Notes: a model not told the origin generated them from the sequence alone. 64,000 nucleotides of DNA from Streptococcaceae bacterium AF77-01CM03A (GCA_027665725.1 JAQDDS010000002.1:1-64000); one strand, 5' to 3'. Shown: positions 33,806 to 43,138, counted from the stretch's first letter. Numbers and translations: made by a program.

Positions 33806-34736
33806 TCACATGAAAAAAGATGAACTGTTCGAAGGCTTTTACCTAATCAAATCAGCCGATCTGAGACAGACGCGTGCTGGGAAAAACTACCTAGCTTTCA
33901 CCTTCCAAGATGATAGTGGGGAAATCGAAGGAAAGCTTTGGGATGCCCAACCTCATAACGTTGAGGCCTTTACTGCTGGAAAAGTAGTCCACATGCAAGG
34001 GCGTCGTGAAGTTTACAACAACACTCCACAGGTAAATCAAATCACCCTTCGCTTACCTCAGCCTGGCGAACCCAATGATCCAGCAGACTTCAAGGTCAAA
34101 TCACCAGTGGACGTTAAAGAAATCCGTGACTACATGGCACAGATGATTTTCAAAATCGAAAATCCTATCTGGCAACGAATCGTTCGAGCTCTCTATACCA
34201 AATATGATAAAGAATTTTATTCCTATCCAGCTGCAAAAACCAACCACCATGCCTTTGAAACAGGGCTTGCTTATCATACAGCGACTATGGTTCGTTTAGC
34301 AGAGGCAATTGCTGATGTGTACCCACAGCTTAATAAGAGCTTGCTCTATGCTGGAATTATGCTCCATGACCTAGCCAAGGTTATTGAGTTGACTGGCCCA
34401 GACCAGACAGAGTATACAGTTAGAGGGAATCTAATTGGCCATATCGCTTTGATTGATAGTGAAATTACCAAAACAGTAATGGAGCTAGGCATTGATGACA
34501 CTCGTGAAGAAGTGGTACTCTTACGCCATGTGATTCTCAGCCACCATGGCTTGCTTGAGTATGGTAGTCCAGTTCGTCCTCGTGTGATGGAAGCTGAAAT
34601 CATTCATATGATTGATAATCTAGATGCCAGCATGATGATGATGTCAACAGCGCTCGCCCTTGTTGATGAGGGGGAAATGACCAATAAGGTCTTTGCTATG
34701 GACAATCGTTCCTTCTACAAGCCAAAATTAGACTAG
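33795..34736 (+). CDS. cbf1: 3'-5' exoribonuclease YhaM / Cbf1
   Basis: HD-domain 3'-5' exonuclease of the YhaM family, called Cbf1 in pneumococci, where it trims small RNAs (established). The 313-aa protein has an N-terminal OB fold (residues 15-95) and an HD domain with NHHAFETGLAYHT, then MLHDLAK, and HHGLLEYGS. ATG 33795 (MKISHMKKDEL) lies inside rmuC; ATG 33810 is an alternative. End of the dense tatD-to-cbf1 block; a terminator follows. Confidence 0.9.
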   Translation: MKISHMKKDELFEGFYLIKSADLRQTRAGKNYLAFTFQDDSGEIEGKLWDAQPHNVEAFTAGKVVHMQGRREVYNNTPQVNQITLRLPQPGEPNDPADFKVKSPVDVKEIRDYMAQMIFKIENPIWQRIVRALYTKYDKEFYSYPAAKTNHHAFETGLAYHTATMVRLAEAIADVYPQLNKSLLYAGIMLHDLAKVIELTGPDQTEYTVRGNLIGHIALIDSEITKTVMELGIDDTREEVVLLRHVILSHHGLLEYGSPVRPRVMEAEIIHMIDNLDASMMMMSTALALVDEGEMTNKVFAMDNRSFYKPKLD

Positions 34737-34749
34737 AAACTAAAAAAAT

Positions 34750-34783
34750 GAGCTTTATTTAGACAATAAAGTTCGTTTTTTTT
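34750..34783 (+). terminator. cbf1 terminator
   Basis: Stem gagctttatt/aataaagttc (one G-T pair), loop tagac, then a run of T. Confidence 0.8.
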
Positions 34784-34795
34784 GCTTTAGTGTGA

Positions 34796-34801
34796 TATAA
34801 T
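34796..34801 (+). promoter_or_regulatory. -10 element of purR
   Basis: TATAAT, 37 bases before the purR ATG; a TTCGTT-like -35 lies about 18 bases upstream, at the end of the previous terminator. Confidence 0.6.
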
Positions 34802-34838
34802 GAGAAAAAGACTAATTAAAAAGAATGGTGAATAACTA

Positions 34839-35663
34839 ATGAAATTAAGAAGAAGTGATCGGATGGTTGTTATTTCCAATTATTTGATTAACAATCCATA
34901 CAAATTAACCAGTCTCAATACCTTTGCGGAAAAGTATGAATCTGCCAAATCTTCTATTTCAGAAGATATCGTCATCATTAAGCGCGCCTTCGAAGAAATT
35001 GAAATCGGGCATATTCAAACGGTGACAGGTGCTGGTGGTGGAGTTATTTTCACACCATCTATCTCTACCCTTGAGTCCAAAACAATTATCGAAGAGCTTC
35101 GCGATAAACTTTCAGAGAGTGACCGCATTCTTCCAGGTGGCTACATTTATTTGTCTGATCTCCTTAGCACTCCAGCTATTTTGAAAAATATAGGCCGCAT
35201 TATTGCCAAGAGCTTTATGGACCAAAAGATTGATGCTGTTATGACGGTAGCGACTAAAGGGGTTCCGCTTGCAAATGCAGTAGCAAATGTTCTCAATGTA
35301 CCGTTTGTCATTGTTCGTCGTGACTTGAAAATTACTGAGGGTTCAACTGTTAGTGTCAACTACGTTTCAGGTTCAAGTGACCGTATTGAAAAAATGTTTC
35401 TTTCAAAACGTAGCCTTAAGGCAGGAAGCCGTGTCTTGATTGTCGATGACTTCTTGAAGGGTGGAGGAACCATTAACGGGATGATCAGCCTTTTGGCAGA
35501 GTTTGATTCAGAGTTGGCTGGAGTAGCCGTCTTTGCTGATAATGCGCAAGAAGATCGCGAACAACAGTTTGACTATAAATCACTCTTGAAGGTTACTAAT
35601 ATTGATGTGAAGAACCAACAAATTGAAGTTGAAGTCGGGAACATCTTCGAAACAGAAAAATAA
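34839..35663 (+). CDS. purR: purine operon repressor PurR
   Basis: Gram-positive PurR: a DNA-binding regulator with an N-terminal winged helix (residues 1-75) and a C-terminal phosphoribosyltransferase-like domain that senses PRPP. The PRPP motif VLIVDDFLKGGGT is near 199-211. 274 aa, normal length. It controls purine synthesis genes (not in this window). The ATG follows a weak ribosome site. Confidence 0.94.
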   Translation: MKLRRSDRMVVISNYLINNPYKLTSLNTFAEKYESAKSSISEDIVIIKRAFEEIEIGHIQTVTGAGGGVIFTPSISTLESKTIIEELRDKLSESDRILPGGYIYLSDLLSTPAILKNIGRIIAKSFMDQKIDAVMTVATKGVPLANAVANVLNVPFVIVRRDLKITEGSTVSVNYVSGSSDRIEKMFLSKRSLKAGSRVLIVDDFLKGGGTINGMISLLAEFDSELAGVAVFADNAQEDREQQFDYKSLLKVTNIDVKNQQIEVEVGNIFETEK

Positions 35664-35680
35664 GAGAGAATAAGATGCTT

Positions 35681-35712
35681 AAAGGTTGGAACTTTCGTCC
35701 CAGCCTTTCTTT
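35681..35712 (+). terminator. purR terminator
   Basis: Hairpin with arms aaaggttgg and ccagccttt separated by a short tttc loop region, followed by CTTTG; imperfect T-run. Confidence 0.5.
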
Positions 35713-35735
35713 GATAATGAATATGAAGGAGCCTT

Positions 35736-36989
35736 ATGAAGACACCATTTATTAAACGTGAAGCCTTAGAAAAAATCGTCGAAGAGTTTCCAACCCCTTT
35801 CCACCTCTACGATGAAAAAGGGATTCGCGAGAAAGCACGCGCAGTTAATGAAGCTTTCTCTTGGAATAAAGGCTTTAAAGAATACTTCGCAGTTAAGGCA
35901 ACCCCAACTCCAGCTATCTTGAAGATTTTGCAAGAAGAAGGATGTGGAGTGGATTGTTCTAGTTATGTAGAACTCTTAATGAGCCATAAATTAGGTTTTT
36001 CTGGTCCAGACATGATGTTCTCATCTAACAATACTCCAGATAAAGAGTACGCTTATGCCCGTGAATTAGGTGCGACGATTAATTTAGATGCCTTTGAAGA
36101 TATAGAGCATTTGGAACGTGCAGCAGGCATCCCTGAGATTATCTCTTGCCGTTACAATCCTGGTGGAGTATTTGAACTAGGAACGGACATTATGGATAAT
36201 CCTGGTGAAGCTAAGTTCGGGATGACTAAGGAGCAACTCTTTGAAGCCTTTACTATTTTGAAAGAAAAGGGAGCTAAAACCTTTGGGATTCATTCCTTCC
36301 TAGCTTCTAATACAGTGACTCACCTCTACTATCCAGAATTAGCACGTCAGCTCTTTGAGTTAGCTGTAGAAATCAAGGAAAAGTTGGGTATTTCGTTGGA
36401 CTTCATCAATCTTTCGGGAGGAATCGGGGTCAACTATCGTCCGGACCAGGAGCCAAATGATATTGCTTTAATTGGTGAGGGGGTTCGTCAGGTTTATGAA
36501 GAAGTTCTTACGCCAGCAGGTCTTGGTCAAGTTAAGATTTTTACAGAATTAGGACGCTTTATGTTGGCGCCTCATGGCATTCTAGTGACTAAAGTAACCC
36601 ATAAAAAGAAAACCTACCGAACTTATCTCGGAGTAGATGCATCAGCTGTCAATCTTATGAGACCGGCTATGTATGGAGCTTATCACCACATCACCAATAT
36701 GATGAATACTGACGGTCAGACGGAAGTAGTTGATGTTGTTGGCTCTCTTTGTGAAAACAACGATAAGTTTGCAGTTAATCGTGAACTACCTCAAACAGAA
36801 ATTGGTGATTTGTTAGTCATTCATGATACAGGTGCGCATGGCTTCTCTATGGGATACCAGTACAATGCCAAACTTCGTTCAGCAGAGATTCTCTATACAG
36901 AGGACGGTGGTGCACGGCTAATCCGTAGAGCAGAGCGACCTGAGGACTATTTTGCAACTCTCTATGGATTCGACTTTGACAAGGATTAG
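35736..36989 (+). CDS. lysA: diaminopimelate decarboxylase
   Basis: PLP enzyme converting meso-diaminopimelate to L-lysine, which in these bacteria also supplies the wall cross-bridge. 417 aa, alanine-racemase fold. The Schiff-base lysine is Lys54 in FAVKATPTP; ELGRF and the C-terminal GSLCENNDKF (active-site Cys) and HDTGAHGFSMGYQYN follow. AAGGAGC precedes the ATG. The other lysine genes are not adjacent and no lysine riboswitch is seen in the 70-base upstream gap. Confidence 0.9.
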   Translation: MKTPFIKREALEKIVEEFPTPFHLYDEKGIREKARAVNEAFSWNKGFKEYFAVKATPTPAILKILQEEGCGVDCSSYVELLMSHKLGFSGPDMMFSSNNTPDKEYAYARELGATINLDAFEDIEHLERAAGIPEIISCRYNPGGVFELGTDIMDNPGEAKFGMTKEQLFEAFTILKEKGAKTFGIHSFLASNTVTHLYYPELARQLFELAVEIKEKLGISLDFINLSGGIGVNYRPDQEPNDIALIGEGVRQVYEEVLTPAGLGQVKIFTELGRFMLAPHGILVTKVTHKKKTYRTYLGVDASAVNLMRPAMYGAYHHITNMMNTDGQTEVVDVVGSLCENNDKFAVNRELPQTEIGDLLVIHDTGAHGFSMGYQYNAKLRSAEILYTEDGGARLIRRAERPEDYFATLYGFDFDKD

Positions 36990-37081
36990 AAGAATTTTTG
37001 AAAATCATGAAAGTTGAAAGTGAAAAACAGTTTGTTTTCTAAAAAATAGACAAAATCTGTGGTTTTTCTTTTCAGGCATGA

Positions 37082-37087
37082 TATAAT
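37082..37087 (+). promoter_or_regulatory. -10 element of pflA
   Basis: TATAAT, 34 bases before the pflA ATG; no convincing -35. Confidence 0.55.
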
Positions 37088-37121
37088 AAAACTATAAAAC
37101 GGTTTCAAGGAAGGTGACGTG

Positions 37122-37916
37122 ATGTCTGAAGAAACAATTGACTATGGACAAGTGACAGGAATGGTGCATTCGACAGAGAGTTTTGGGGCGGTAGATGGCC
37201 CTGGGATTCGTTTTATTGTCTTTTTGCAGGGCTGTCAGATGCGTTGCCAATATTGCCATAACCCTGACACATGGGCGATGGAAACCAATAAATCTCGTGT
37301 ACGAACAGTAGATGATGTTCTAGAAGAAGCGCTTCGTTATCGTGGTTTCTGGGGAGACAAGGGAGGTATCACAGTCAGTGGAGGAGAAGCCCTCTTGCAG
37401 ATTGATTTCCTAATTGCTCTCTTTACAAAAGCAAAAGAAAAAGGAATCCACTGTACCTTGGATACTTGTGCCCTTCCATTCCGTAACAAACCACGCTATC
37501 TAGAGAAATTCAACAAACTCATGGCTGTGACAGACTTGGTTCTTCTTGATATCAAGGAAATCAACGAAGCACAGCACAAGATTGTAACCAGTCAAACCAA
37601 TAAAAATATCTTGGCATGTGCTCAGTACTTGTCAGATATTGGGAAACCTGTTTGGATTCGTCACGTTCTTGTGCCTGGATTGACAGACCGTGATGAAGAT
37701 TTGATTGAACTTGGTAAGTTCGTAAAAACTCTTAAAAATGTTGATAAGTTTGAAATCCTACCCTACCACACTATGGGAGAATTCAAATGGCGCGAGCTTG
37801 GCATTCCGTATTCACTTGAAGGGGTTAAACCTCCAACAGCAGATCGTGTCAAGAACGCTAAGGAACTAATGGATACAGAAAGCTATCAAGATTACATGAA
37901 ACGTGTACATGGATAA
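37122..37916 (+). CDS. pflA: pyruvate formate-lyase activating enzyme
   Basis: Radical-SAM enzyme that installs the glycyl radical on pyruvate formate-lyase under anaerobiosis. 264 aa. The iron-sulfur motif CxxxCxxC is at Cys38, Cys42 and Cys45 (GCQMRCQYCHN), followed by the GGE motif VSGGEAL. ATG 37122 is preferred to the adjacent in-frame GTG 37119; AAGGTGA lies upstream. In the pneumococcal order I remember, yidC follows closely; here a 4.2-kb block intervenes. Confidence 0.94.
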   Translation: MSEETIDYGQVTGMVHSTESFGAVDGPGIRFIVFLQGCQMRCQYCHNPDTWAMETNKSRVRTVDDVLEEALRYRGFWGDKGGITVSGGEALLQIDFLIALFTKAKEKGIHCTLDTCALPFRNKPRYLEKFNKLMAVTDLVLLDIKEINEAQHKIVTSQTNKNILACAQYLSDIGKPVWIRHVLVPGLTDRDEDLIELGKFVKTLKNVDKFEILPYHTMGEFKWRELGIPYSLEGVKPPTADRVKNAKELMDTESYQDYMKRVHG

Positions 37917-37920
37917 AAAG

Positions 37921-37948
37921 AAGCCTGATGGGAACATCGGGCTTTTAA
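37921..37948 (+). terminator. pflA terminator
   Basis: Stem aagcctgatg/catcgggctt, loop ggaa, then TT. Confidence 0.75.
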
Positions 37949-38114
37949 GTTTACACAAACAAATACAAATAAGATTAAATTAAACAAAATTTTTATGATT
38001 TATATGACAATACAGATTTTATAAAGATTTAAAATTCTGAAAAAAATCCGAAAATTATTGGTTAATATATACTTGTTTAAAACGATAAAACAACAAATTG
38101 AACAGGAGACATCT

Positions 38115-38825
38115 ATGGAACAAAGTATTACCATTAAAAATCTATGTAAGTCATATGGTCAAACTCAAATTTTAAAAGATATTTCTTTTGAAGCAAAAGC
38201 AGGTAGAGTGACTGCTTTCCTTGGTCCAAATGGAGCTGGTAAAAGTTCAACCTTACGTATTTTATTAGGATTAGACAAAGCAACATCTGGTTTTACCAAA
38301 ATTGGAGATCAAACTTATAAGGAATTAAAATTTCCTCTAAAGACTGTAGGAGCTTCATTTGACAGTGTAGGAGCTCCTGATGATCGGACTGTTTATCAAC
38401 ATTTGAAAATTGTTGCTGCTAGTAATGGGCTATCCAGCCAGCGAATTGAGCAAGTCTTGGATATGGTGGATATTAGCCATAAGAAAAAATCTAAAATTGG
38501 GAAATTATCATTAGGAGAAGGACAACGCTTGGGAATTGCAACAGCTCTATTAGGAAATCCTCAATATCTGATATTGGATGAACCGACTAATGGGTTGGAT
38601 CCAAGAGGAATTTGGTGGTTTAGAGAGTTTATAAAAAAACAAGCTCAAGAAGGGAAGACAGTCTTACTGTCATCTCATATATTATCGGAAGTGGAAGCAG
38701 TGACAGATGATGTGGTCATCATAAATAAAGGCAAAGTTCTTATAAAAGGGACTTTACAAGAAGTGATGAGAAATCTTTCTTCACTGGAGGAAGTTTTCTT
38801 TAGTTTAACAGAGGGAGGAAAGTGA
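38115..38825 (+). CDS. ABC transporter ATPase, lantibiotic-immunity (LanF/BcrA) type
   Basis: Soluble ATPase of 236 aa. Walker A GPNGAGKS at 37-44, signature LSLGEGQ at 131-137, Walker B YLILDEP at 151-157. At the Q-loop position the sequence reads VGASFD, with Asp83 in place of Gln; LanF-type immunity ATPases are known for an acidic residue (E-loop) there. With two small permeases downstream and a two-component system, it resembles LanFEG immunity or BcrAB-type bacitracin transporters. ATG 38115 has AGGAGA upstream. AT-rich relative to pflA. Confidence 0.8.
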   Translation: MEQSITIKNLCKSYGQTQILKDISFEAKAGRVTAFLGPNGAGKSSTLRILLGLDKATSGFTKIGDQTYKELKFPLKTVGASFDSVGAPDDRTVYQHLKIVAASNGLSSQRIEQVLDMVDISHKKKSKIGKLSLGEGQRLGIATALLGNPQYLILDEPTNGLDPRGIWWFREFIKKQAQEGKTVLLSSHILSEVEAVTDDVVIINKGKVLIKGTLQEVMRNLSSLEEVFFSLTEGGK

Positions 38826-38826
38826 C

Positions 38827-39612
38827 ATGGCACTTATTTACTCTCTTCATTCTGAAATATTGAAATTACTTTATAAGAGAGCTACTCATATTGTACTATT
38901 CTTAATACTGGTATTTCAAACGTTTTTAGCAAATATTGGTGCTTCTCAAATTGTTTCAGTTGGTATTCATGCTACACCAGAAACAAATCCAGAATTAGCA
39001 GAAGCTATACCTCCTATTGAATTTTTAGGTTTTGATGTCACTTTATTTGGTGTTTTTATTATGATTATCCTAGGCTCAATTTACGGAGCCGAGGAGTATA
39101 AATGCTCTGCTATTCGTACAAGCCTCCTCTCTATTACAAATCGAAGTACTTTCCTAGTTTCAAAAACATTAGTTTGGCTTGTATTTTCTTTTTTCATTTC
39201 CTTTCTATCAATATTCCTTACGATTAACATGACACATTATGTTTTAGGACAAGATGGCTTATTGCTTTTTTCACTAAATGGAACAGTTTGGTTCTATATA
39301 TTTTTAGCCAGTATATCTTGGACCTTGTTGGGGCTTTTAGCCTATATTCTGGCTTTAACATTTAAAAAAGCCCTTGTTCCCCTATTGTTTTTGCTTCCTC
39401 AGGTCTACAATTTAGGAACATTCTTAGCTGACCATATATCAATTGCGAAATTTCTTCCAGTTTCATTGAGCTATGGACTGATTGCTACATCTCCTCAAAT
39501 GTTAGAACAGAATAGTTTACAAAATATTTTGCTTTTACTTTGTTGGAACTTCTCATTCTTGGCTTTAGCAATCTACCAATTACTTCAGTCAGATATCGGA
39601 GGAGGTGAGTAA
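38827..39612 (+). CDS. ABC permease subunit 1 (LanE/LanG type)
   Basis: Membrane protein of 261 aa with six predicted spans and a short loop rich in Ala/Pro/Glu after the first (HATPETNPELAEAIPP). It fits ABC-2 / LanE-LanG permeases. It starts one base after the ATPase gene's stop. The partner permease follows one base after its own stop. Which of LanE or LanG it corresponds to cannot be told. Confidence 0.75.
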   Translation: MALIYSLHSEILKLLYKRATHIVLFLILVFQTFLANIGASQIVSVGIHATPETNPELAEAIPPIEFLGFDVTLFGVFIMIILGSIYGAEEYKCSAIRTSLLSITNRSTFLVSKTLVWLVFSFFISFLSIFLTINMTHYVLGQDGLLLFSLNGTVWFYIFLASISWTLLGLLAYILALTFKKALVPLLFLLPQVYNLGTFLADHISIAKFLPVSLSYGLIATSPQMLEQNSLQNILLLLCWNFSFLALAIYQLLQSDIGGGE

Positions 39613-39613
39613 G

Positions 39614-40333
39614 TTGAAAGAGCAACTTAAAAGTGAGTATCTCAAGTTTATGATGAATTCTTGGCACTGGTTGATTATAGGTGCTCTGTTACTTTGTGTT
39701 CCGGCGATGGTTATTTTTTTAAATAGTAAGCCAGACCAGTTGACCCTACACTTTGTTTTGGAACAGCTACTGCAAAGTCTCTATCTAGGACAGGCAGGTT
39801 TTATTAGTCTAGCTGTACTATTTATAGGTCAAGAATTTACAGGTTCTAGCCTTCGTACCAGTTTTCTTACATGTCCAAATCGTTTAAAATTTATAATATG
39901 TAAACTAGCTATTGTGTTATGTGTGGAAATTGTATTATTGCTAGCTGTAATATCAGTATGTATACTACTTGCCCAAGGATATTACAATATCAATCTTTTG
40001 AGCAATATTAAACATGTTCTAACAATTCTATTTCCAGCTTGTATTTCTATTCTAACCTTCGCTCTTTTAAGTGGTATTTTTGTATTTATTTTCCGATCTT
40101 TTACCTTAATTTTGGGAATAAGTTTATCACTTTTATTGGGACTAGGACAAATGTTATTACAATTCAGTTCTTTATTTAGAAATTTACCCTTACTAGCTAG
40201 TATGAACTGTTACTATATCCATCCTTTATCACTTTATTATCCAGTTTGGCAAGGTCTGGGGATACAAATAGTTTGGTTATTAATTGTTTTTGTAGTTGCT
40301 ACACTGATACTAATAGAAAGAAATGTACGCTAA
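39614..40333 (+). CDS. ABC permease subunit 2 (LanG/LanE type)
   Basis: Membrane protein of 239 aa with six predicted spans, a paralog-like partner of subunit 1. I chose TTG 39614 because AGGAGGTGA (39599-39607) sits at the right distance; GTG 39605, three codons upstream, overlaps that ribosome site. A terminator follows, so the transporter and the two-component system are separate transcripts. Confidence 0.72.
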   Translation: MKEQLKSEYLKFMMNSWHWLIIGALLLCVPAMVIFLNSKPDQLTLHFVLEQLLQSLYLGQAGFISLAVLFIGQEFTGSSLRTSFLTCPNRLKFIICKLAIVLCVEIVLLLAVISVCILLAQGYYNINLLSNIKHVLTILFPACISILTFALLSGIFVFIFRSFTLILGISLSLLLGLGQMLLQFSSLFRNLPLLASMNCYYIHPLSLYYPVWQGLGIQIVWLLIVFVVATLILIERNVR

Positions 40334-40358
40334 AGACAGGGGACATCCTGTCTTTTTC
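40332..40358 (+). terminator. terminator of the ABC transporter operon
   Basis: Perfect stem aaagacagg/cctgtcttt, loop ggacat, then TT. Confidence 0.8.
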
Positions 40359-40366
40359 TCAGTTAG

Positions 40367-40375
40367 TGCTATAAT
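40367..40375 (+). promoter_or_regulatory. extended -10 promoter of the two-component system
   Basis: TGCTATAAT, 19 bases before the response regulator ATG. Confidence 0.65.
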
Positions 40376-40394
40376 ATATTCAGGAGGGTGAGTT

Positions 40395-41081
40395 ATGGCT
40401 TATAAAATTTTGGTGGTAGATGATGATCTTGCTATTCTTCGCCTAATAAAAAAGGTACTAGAATATGAAAAATATGAAGTAGTCATACGAAATAACATAG
40501 AAGAGATTGATCTTTGTGATTTTACAGAATTTGACTTGATTTTGTTAGATATTATGATGCCTGTAAGTGGTTTAGAAATCTGTCAGACGATTCGCGATCA
40601 GATAACTGTTCCTATCTGTTTTATAACTGCTAAGGATATGGCTGAAGATTTGGTAGCTGGAATCAATGCAGGAGCTGATGATTATATTATGAAACCTTTT
40701 AGTATGCAGGAGCTTTTAGCGCGTGTGAAAATGCACCTACGTCGTGAAGAACGGACTAAAGGAAATGTTCATCAAATAAAAATTGGGAAGCTTATACTAT
40801 ATACGGATAGTAAGGAACTATTTATAAAGAATGATAAGGTTCCGTTGACAAGAAGGGAATTTGATATTGTCAGCCTTTTAGCAAGTAACCCAAGTAAAAT
40901 ATATTCTATAGAGGAAATCTATAATTATTTATATCCACAAAGTTCAGAAGCTCTTTTACGTTCGGTTTCAGAGTATATTTATCAAATTCGTCAAAAGCTG
41001 AAACCTTATCAATTAAATCCAATTAAAACCTTGTACGGTGGAGGATATCAATGGGTAGAATCAAAAGTTTTAGACAATTAA
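40395..41081 (+). CDS. OmpR-family response regulator (NisR/SpaR-like)
   Basis: Two-domain regulator of 228 aa. Receiver domain 1-120 with phospho-acceptor Asp52 (LLDIMMP) and Lys100 (YIMKPF); C-terminal winged helix 130-222 ending LYGGGYQW. Resembles regulators of lantibiotic and bacitracin responses. AGGAGGG precedes the ATG. It overlaps the kinase gene by 31 bases. Its likely target is the ABC operon immediately upstream. Confidence 0.88.
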   Translation: MAYKILVVDDDLAILRLIKKVLEYEKYEVVIRNNIEEIDLCDFTEFDLILLDIMMPVSGLEICQTIRDQITVPICFITAKDMAEDLVAGINAGADDYIMKPFSMQELLARVKMHLRREERTKGNVHQIKIGKLILYTDSKELFIKNDKVPLTRREFDIVSLLASNPSKIYSIEEIYNYLYPQSSEALLRSVSEYIYQIRQKLKPYQLNPIKTLYGGGYQWVESKVLDN

Positions 41082-42139
41082 TTCGAGAAACCTGTTGGAG
41101 AATTATTTGGCAGTTTAGTCTTGGCTTACTAATGGCCTATCTTATTCCCTTAGCTTCTGTATCCATACAAATAATGGAGGATGGGAAACCTCTTAAAAAT
41201 AATGATGTTCAATCAATTTTTTTCAATGTGTCATCATGGATATATATTTGTGTTTTATTGATTATTCTAATAAGTTATCACATTGGTAAATTGTTGAAAA
41301 AACTAAGTTATGAAATGAATTTGATTTATGAAAATAGTATGTGGCTTGAAAGCGAATGTACAGAAAGATTAACAGTTAAGGAATTTCGTGAGACTGGTAA
41401 TCGCATTATTGTGATGCAAGATCGTATTCGACAGCTATTAGATGATGAGAAGCAACAGAAAGAAGATTTGATGTTTCAGGTTTCAGCAGCTTCTCATGAT
41501 TTGAAGACCCCTCTAACTATCATCAAAGGGAATGCAGAATTTTTGCACACTTCCACTAAAGATGAGCAGACTAAAGAATGTTTAGCAGATATAGTTCATG
41601 CTAGTCAACGCTTACTAGATTATTTTAATCAGTTGATTCATTATTCTAAAACTTACTATGATGATGAAACAGACTGGACGGAGTATTCTTCTTCAGATTT
41701 TATCAATGAATTAGAGAAAGAAGTCTCTTTTTTGATAAAAAATCAGATGAAGTTTTCTTTTGAACAAAATGTGAAAGGAACTGAAAACTATTATATAAAT
41801 CCATCTCTTCTGATTCGTGCAGTACAAAATATTTTAACAAATGCTTTGGAGTATGCAGATAAACAGAGTCCTAAAATTAACATTAGGGTAGAGCAAGAGG
41901 CGAAAGAATTGAAAATAGGTATATGGAATAATGGCTCTGAATTTCCAGATGAAGTTTTAACTAATTTTGGGAAGCTCTTTTATCGTATGGATAAAGCTAG
42001 ATCGGTTAAAGAGCAACATTATGGCATTGGCCTTAGTTTTGTATGTAGAGTTGCAAAACTACACAAAGGCCGAGTTGAGCTTAGAAATAGAGACGAGGGA
42101 GCAGAAGTTTTAATAACTGTGAATTGTATTAAATCATAG
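41051..42139 (+). CDS. sensor histidine kinase (NisK/SpaK-like)
   Basis: Membrane kinase of 362 aa. Two spans at about 20-40 and 62-80 enclose a very short outer loop of about 20 residues. The phospho-acceptor His149 is in AASHDLKTPLT, and the ATPase domain shows NILTNALEYA, GIWNNG and GIGLSFVCRVA. The HDLKTPLT variant and lack of a large sensor domain recall lantibiotic-type and intramembrane-sensing kinases. With so short a loop, sensing may depend on the ABC permeases, as in Bce-type modules; inferred. Confidence 0.87.
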   Translation: MGRIKSFRQLIRETCWRIIWQFSLGLLMAYLIPLASVSIQIMEDGKPLKNNDVQSIFFNVSSWIYICVLLIILISYHIGKLLKKLSYEMNLIYENSMWLESECTERLTVKEFRETGNRIIVMQDRIRQLLDDEKQQKEDLMFQVSAASHDLKTPLTIIKGNAEFLHTSTKDEQTKECLADIVHASQRLLDYFNQLIHYSKTYYDDETDWTEYSSSDFINELEKEVSFLIKNQMKFSFEQNVKGTENYYINPSLLIRAVQNILTNALEYADKQSPKINIRVEQEAKELKIGIWNNGSEFPDEVLTNFGKLFYRMDKARSVKEQHYGIGLSFVCRVAKLHKGRVELRNRDEGAEVLITVNCIKS

Positions 42140-42211
42140 TGAGTTACTTACTAATTTGTTGTCATAGGATTTAAATAGATTAAGATGTGAAAGTGGATAA
42201 TATACGTAGCT

Positions 42212-43138
42212 TTATCTAGAATGTTGTTTTCCAGAATTGCGTTTTTTGTTTTTCTTTTTATTAGAAGTTGAGATAACTGCTGCTGATTCAGGAGTTACAT
42301 CTTTGCGAGTAGCTGAAGTTTTACTTGCTTTTGGTGGGTTCTTAGCCAGTTCTTCACGTACTTTTTTACGAAGTTTTGGACGAATGATGTAGTTGACGAT
42401 GAATTGTTGAAGGATCATCATGAAACCACCGACAACCCAGTAAAGCGTAACGCTGGCTGGTGAGAAGATTGAGAACATGACAATCATCATTGGACTCATG
42501 TAAATCATCTTCTTGAGTTGTTCTCTTTGAGTCTCGTCTTCAACTCCGTGTAGCGAAAGGAGGGATTGGACATAGTAGAGAATACCCGCGAAGGCGATAA
42601 GGATCCAACTTGGAGAACCAAGTGCGATTCCTAAGAAGCTAGCTTCAGAAACACCTTCTGTATGTTGAGCTGCAAAGTAGATTGCTGAGAAGAAAGGCAT
42701 TTGAATGAGGAGAGGGAAACATCCTACTCCGCCAAACATGCTGATACCGTGCTCTTTTTGAGCAGCAAAGAGAGCTTGTTGGGCTTCCAGTTTTTCTTCT
42801 TGTGTTTCTGCTTCCTTGAGACGAGTTTGGTGTGGTTCAAGGACATGTTTGAGGGCATTCATCTTTTCAGAATGAAGCGTTGCCTTCCATGATTGGTAGA
42901 TACCAAGTGGCAAGATAATCAAGCGGACGATAATGGTTACGATAATAATAGCGACCCCGAAGCCTAGTCCTTTATCAGTGGCGAAGTACTTGATAGCTTC
43001 TCCCATCGGGGCACCCAAGAAATCCCAAACGGGACCAGTTGGCAGACCTGTCACTTTGTCAACCTGAACGCAGCCTGTCAAGACTAATAGCATAGCCACT
43101 CCCATGATAGAGAGGGCGATTCTTTTAATTGATTTCAC
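42212..43138 (-). CDS. yidC: membrane protein insertase YidC (lipoprotein form)
   Basis: Insertase for membrane proteins, 308 aa. Signal peptide with lipobox LTGC (Cys23), then about five spans characteristic of YidC/Oxa1 and a Lys-rich C-terminal tail that binds ribosomes (KKKNKKRNSGKQ). GTG start with AAGGAA upstream. Being downstream of acyP in the same orientation, it is probably the second streptococcal paralog (YidC2), since rnpA and jag are not adjacent. Confidence 0.93.
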   Translation of the reverse strand: MKSIKRIALSIMGVAMLLVLTGCVQVDKVTGLPTGPVWDFLGAPMGEAIKYFATDKGLGFGVAIIIVTIIVRLIILPLGIYQSWKATLHSEKMNALKHVLEPHQTRLKEAETQEEKLEAQQALFAAQKEHGISMFGGVGCFPLLIQMPFFSAIYFAAQHTEGVSEASFLGIALGSPSWILIAFAGILYYVQSLLSLHGVEDETQREQLKKMIYMSPMMIVMFSIFSPASVTLYWVVGGFMMILQQFIVNYIIRPKLRKKVREELAKNPPKASKTSATRKDVTPESAAVISTSNKKKNKKRNSGKQHSR

